From JAVEWJ01 sp034004605 (GTDB taxonomy: Bacteria > Patescibacteriota > Gracilibacteria > UBA1369 > LOWO2-01-FULL-3): DNA of 64,000 nucleotides. The stretch covers positions 62,001-126,000 of the forward strand of contig JAVEWJ010000003.1 of the NCBI GenBank assembly GCA_034004605.1, given 5' to 3'. Position numbers and translations under genes: made by a program. Of this stretch, positions 62,206 through 64,000 are shown piece by piece. How positions within the stretch are numbered: position 1 is the stretch's first letter; each line of letters starts with the position of its first letter. The notes beneath the pieces are model-generated. The model made no database searches, was not told where the DNA came from, and worked only from the letters and a program-made list of their open reading frames with translations.

Positions 62206-63699
62206 ATGCGAATTGCCTTAAAAATTACTGGAAGTGGGGGGGTCCTAAGTAGTGGCGTAATTTTTTTAAAAATCTTGAACAAGATGGGCTTGTTTGTAAA
62301 AGCTGAAAGAGAATTCCCGTCTTTAATAAAGGGTGGCGTTCACAACTTTTTGATCGATTTTTCCGATGAAGAGATTTTTTCAAATTCAAAAAATCATGAT
62401 GTATTGTGTGATTTTGAAAATTCTACTATTTACGCTTTCAAAGAAAAATTATTAATCCCAAATGATCTTGGAAAATTGAAAAATACAGTTTTTATAGGAG
62501 CTTTATGCGCTATTTTTAATTTTGAAAAAAATATTTGTAAAAAAGTTGTTTCAGAATATTTTAAAAAATTTAAAGAAGAAAATTTATCTGCCTTTGAAAT
62601 AGGTTTTGCTAAGATCAATTCTGAAAAATACACTTTAAAAATTAGGGGAGATCAAGTTTTTAAAAAGCAAAAAATCGTAAACGGAAACGAAGCTATTGCA
62701 ATTGGGGCTTTTAGAAGCGGACTTTCTCACTACTTCGCATATCCAATGAGTCCGGCAACTTCTGTTATAAATTATCTTCCGGATAGTGTTTCGAAGATGA
62801 TATCCGCCGATGAAATTTCCGCTGTATCAATGTGTCTTGGGGCTATGTATAGTGGCAAAAATGCTTTGACCGCCACTTCTTCGGGTGGTTTTGATTTGAT
62901 GACGGAGACGATTTCCGCTAGTGGAATTATGGAAATTCCCTTAGTCGTTGTTCTTGCGCAGAGGCCGGGTCCTGGCACAGGGCTTCCCACTTGGGATAGT
63001 CAGGATAATATTAATCTTGCTGTTTATGGTGGTCATGGAGATTTTCCGAAATCTGTTCTTTCCATAAGCGATGCAAATAGTGCCATTTCAATTATGCCCA
63101 AGGCTTTTATGCTTGCGAAAAAACACCGAATCCCTGTTATCGTTCTCACTCAAAAAAGTATAGCTGAATCTTATTATTCAACTATTCCCGAGAGCAAAAA
63201 AGAAATTTTTAAATTTTTAAAATACGAAAAACTCATTAATGCTGATGAACATGACTTAGAGGGAAATTCAATTGAGGGTGGTGAACTTGCCAGAAAATCG
63301 ATGATAAAAAGAATGTCCAAAATGAAAGAAGTGATAAAAGATATGCCCAAAAATGTGATTTTCGGACCTAAAAAAGCGGAAATTTCTTTTGTGGCTACGG
63401 GGTCTGTAATAGGAGCTGTCAGAGATTCGATTTCGGTTCTAAAGGAAAATGGAGTTTCTGCAAACCTTCTTGAAATCACAAGCATTTGGCCACTAGAAAA
63501 AAATATAATTAAAGAATTTTTCTCAAATAATAAGAAAGTTATAATGGTTGAACAAAATTATACGGGACAACTCGGAGGGCTTATCGAAAAAGAATGTGAG
63601 GTTAAATTTTTTGATTGTTTACACAAATTCGATGGTATTTCGTTTTCTTATGAAGATATAATAAAATTTTACAATGAAAGCGTTTCAAGAAAAAAATAA
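62206..63699 (+). CDS. korA: 2-oxoacid:ferredoxin oxidoreductase, fused gamma-alpha subunit
   Basis: 497 residues. The N-terminal gamma-type domain (about 1-150) has GSGGVLSSG and AEREFPSLIKGGVHNF. The alpha domain follows, with NGNEAIAIGAFRSGLSHYFAYPMSPATS, ATSSGGFDLMTE and VVLAQRPGPGTGLPTWDSQ, typical of the KorA/PorA TPP-enzyme group. With the beta subunit it oxidises a 2-oxoacid to acyl-CoA and reduces ferredoxin, marking anaerobic-type metabolism. 2-Oxoglutarate versus pyruvate specificity is not decided. It overlaps korB by 26 bases. Confidence 0.85.
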   Translation: MRIALKITGSGGVLSSGVIFLKILNKMGLFVKAEREFPSLIKGGVHNFLIDFSDEEIFSNSKNHDVLCDFENSTIYAFKEKLLIPNDLGKLKNTVFIGALCAIFNFEKNICKKVVSEYFKKFKEENLSAFEIGFAKINSEKYTLKIRGDQVFKKQKIVNGNEAIAIGAFRSGLSHYFAYPMSPATSVINYLPDSVSKMISADEISAVSMCLGAMYSGKNALTATSSGGFDLMTETISASGIMEIPLVVVLAQRPGPGTGLPTWDSQDNINLAVYGGHGDFPKSVLSISDANSAISIMPKAFMLAKKHRIPVIVLTQKSIAESYYSTIPESKKEIFKFLKYEKLINADEHDLEGNSIEGGELARKSMIKRMSKMKEVIKDMPKNVIFGPKKAEISFVATGSVIGAVRDSISVLKENGVSANLLEITSIWPLEKNIIKEFFSNNKKVIMVEQNYTGQLGGLIEKECEVKFFDCLHKFDGISFSYEDIIKFYNESVSRKK

Positions 63700-64000
63700 G
63701 GCGAATTTTTGTCCCGGTTGTGGAAATATTTTGATTTATGCAGCAATGAAGCTTGCTCTTTCTAGAGCGTCAATAAAAGAATCTGATGCAATTTTTGTCT
63801 TTGATGTAGGCTGTAGTGGAAATTATGCTGACAAAATAAATGCTCGTAGTGTTCACACTCTTCATGGCAGAGCAATCCCCTTTGCCTGTGGAGTTAAAAT
63901 TGCTGACAATAAAAAGCTTGTAATTGTAAATGCAGGAGATGGAGCTGTTTTTCATGAAGGGGTTAATCACTTAATTGAAGCTGCTACTCAAGATATTGCT
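63674..64000 (+). CDS. korB: 2-oxoacid:ferredoxin oxidoreductase beta subunit (partial)
   Basis: 109 residues visible; cut by the window edge. It starts MKAFQEKNKANFCPGCGN, with the CxxC found at the start of KorB/PorB. Then FDVGCSGNYAD, ARSVHTLHGRAIPFACGVK and the TPP-binding NAGDGAVFHEG. The start at 63674 overlaps the alpha gene by 26 bases; the CPGCG position confirms the frame. Confidence 0.88.
   Translation, partial: MKAFQEKNKANFCPGCGNILIYAAMKLALSRASIKESDAIFVFDVGCSGNYADKINARSVHTLHGRAIPFACGVKIADNKKLVIVNAGDGAVFHEGVNHLIEAATQDIA

Noticed and set aside
1..64000. CRISPR array, insertion sequence, prophage or rRNA
   Set aside because: No repeat-spacer pattern, transposase, phage structural genes or rRNA sequence was seen. 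The repeats present are tandem coding repeats and short palindromes.

Overview
The window is a compact, mostly AT-rich bacterial segment (about one third G+C by eye) that fits a Patescibacteria/CPR-type genome, possibly of the Gracilibacteria/Peregrinibacteria side. That placement is inference. It rests on the dense packing, the many unrecognised small proteins and surface lipoproteins, a stand-alone FtsA-like protein, a DUF5671 membrane protein and housekeeping genes without their usual neighbours. The standard code applies: the genes ending at 5712 (- strand) and 58959 (+ strand) stop at TGA, and conserved proteins have normal lengths, so this is not a UGA=Gly lineage. Most AT-rich genes have no visible Shine-Dalgarno (SD) sequence. 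Instead they have a -10-like TATAAT or TACAAT roughly 8 to 35 bases before the start codon.

Layout. 1-3640: an unusual block of GC-richer genes with strong SDs, set in AT-rich spacers: a Cys-rich repeat lipoprotein with an assembly gap, a beta-barrel-like secreted protein and a small lipoprotein. A fourth such gene sits alone at 57386-57799. 3853-15158: trxB, a DUF1704-like metalloprotein with a helical partner, pepA, a 743-residue unknown, the yceD-rpmF-nusB-rnc operon and a CYTH/uridine-kinase/CYTH fusion. 15406-25021: alr, an FtsA-like gene coupled to a single-pass membrane protein, a secreted protein, a lipoprotein, mtaB and three unknowns. 25137-28410: two tRNA-Val genes, a DUF5671 protein, an Smr protein, a small membrane protein and an SLH protein. 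28570-35910: a same-strand run with comF, two glycosyltransferases, polX, a lipoprotein and dnaX. 35907-45934: ligA, three unknowns, a sortase, a membrane-bound RelA/SpoT homologue whose synthetase site looks dead, ychF, hpf and a Kazal-like lipoprotein. 45994-57316: a zinc metallopeptidase, tRNA-Phe, a 1730-residue surface protein, xth, a DsbA-like protein, a second SLH protein, a ferredoxin, a lipoprotein and a TMEM43-like protein. 58033-64000: an HNH-nuclease-like gene with a repeated palindrome, mnmA, gpsA, a LOG-family protein and a 2-oxoacid:ferredoxin oxidoreductase pair cut by the window edge.

Themes. (1) A large investment in the cell surface: two SLH proteins, a giant adhesin-like protein with a C-terminal VPEF/TM/basic tail, a sortase, about six lipoproteins, a metallopeptidase next to a Kazal-like lipoprotein, and an exported DsbA-like oxidoreductase. 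(2) Nucleotide signalling or phosphohydrolysis with atypical architectures (the RSH and CYTH fusions). (3) DNA repair and replication (polX, ligA, dnaX, xth) and tRNA/ribosome maintenance (mtaB, mnmA, rnc, hpf, ychF). No CRISPR array, insertion sequence or prophage was seen.
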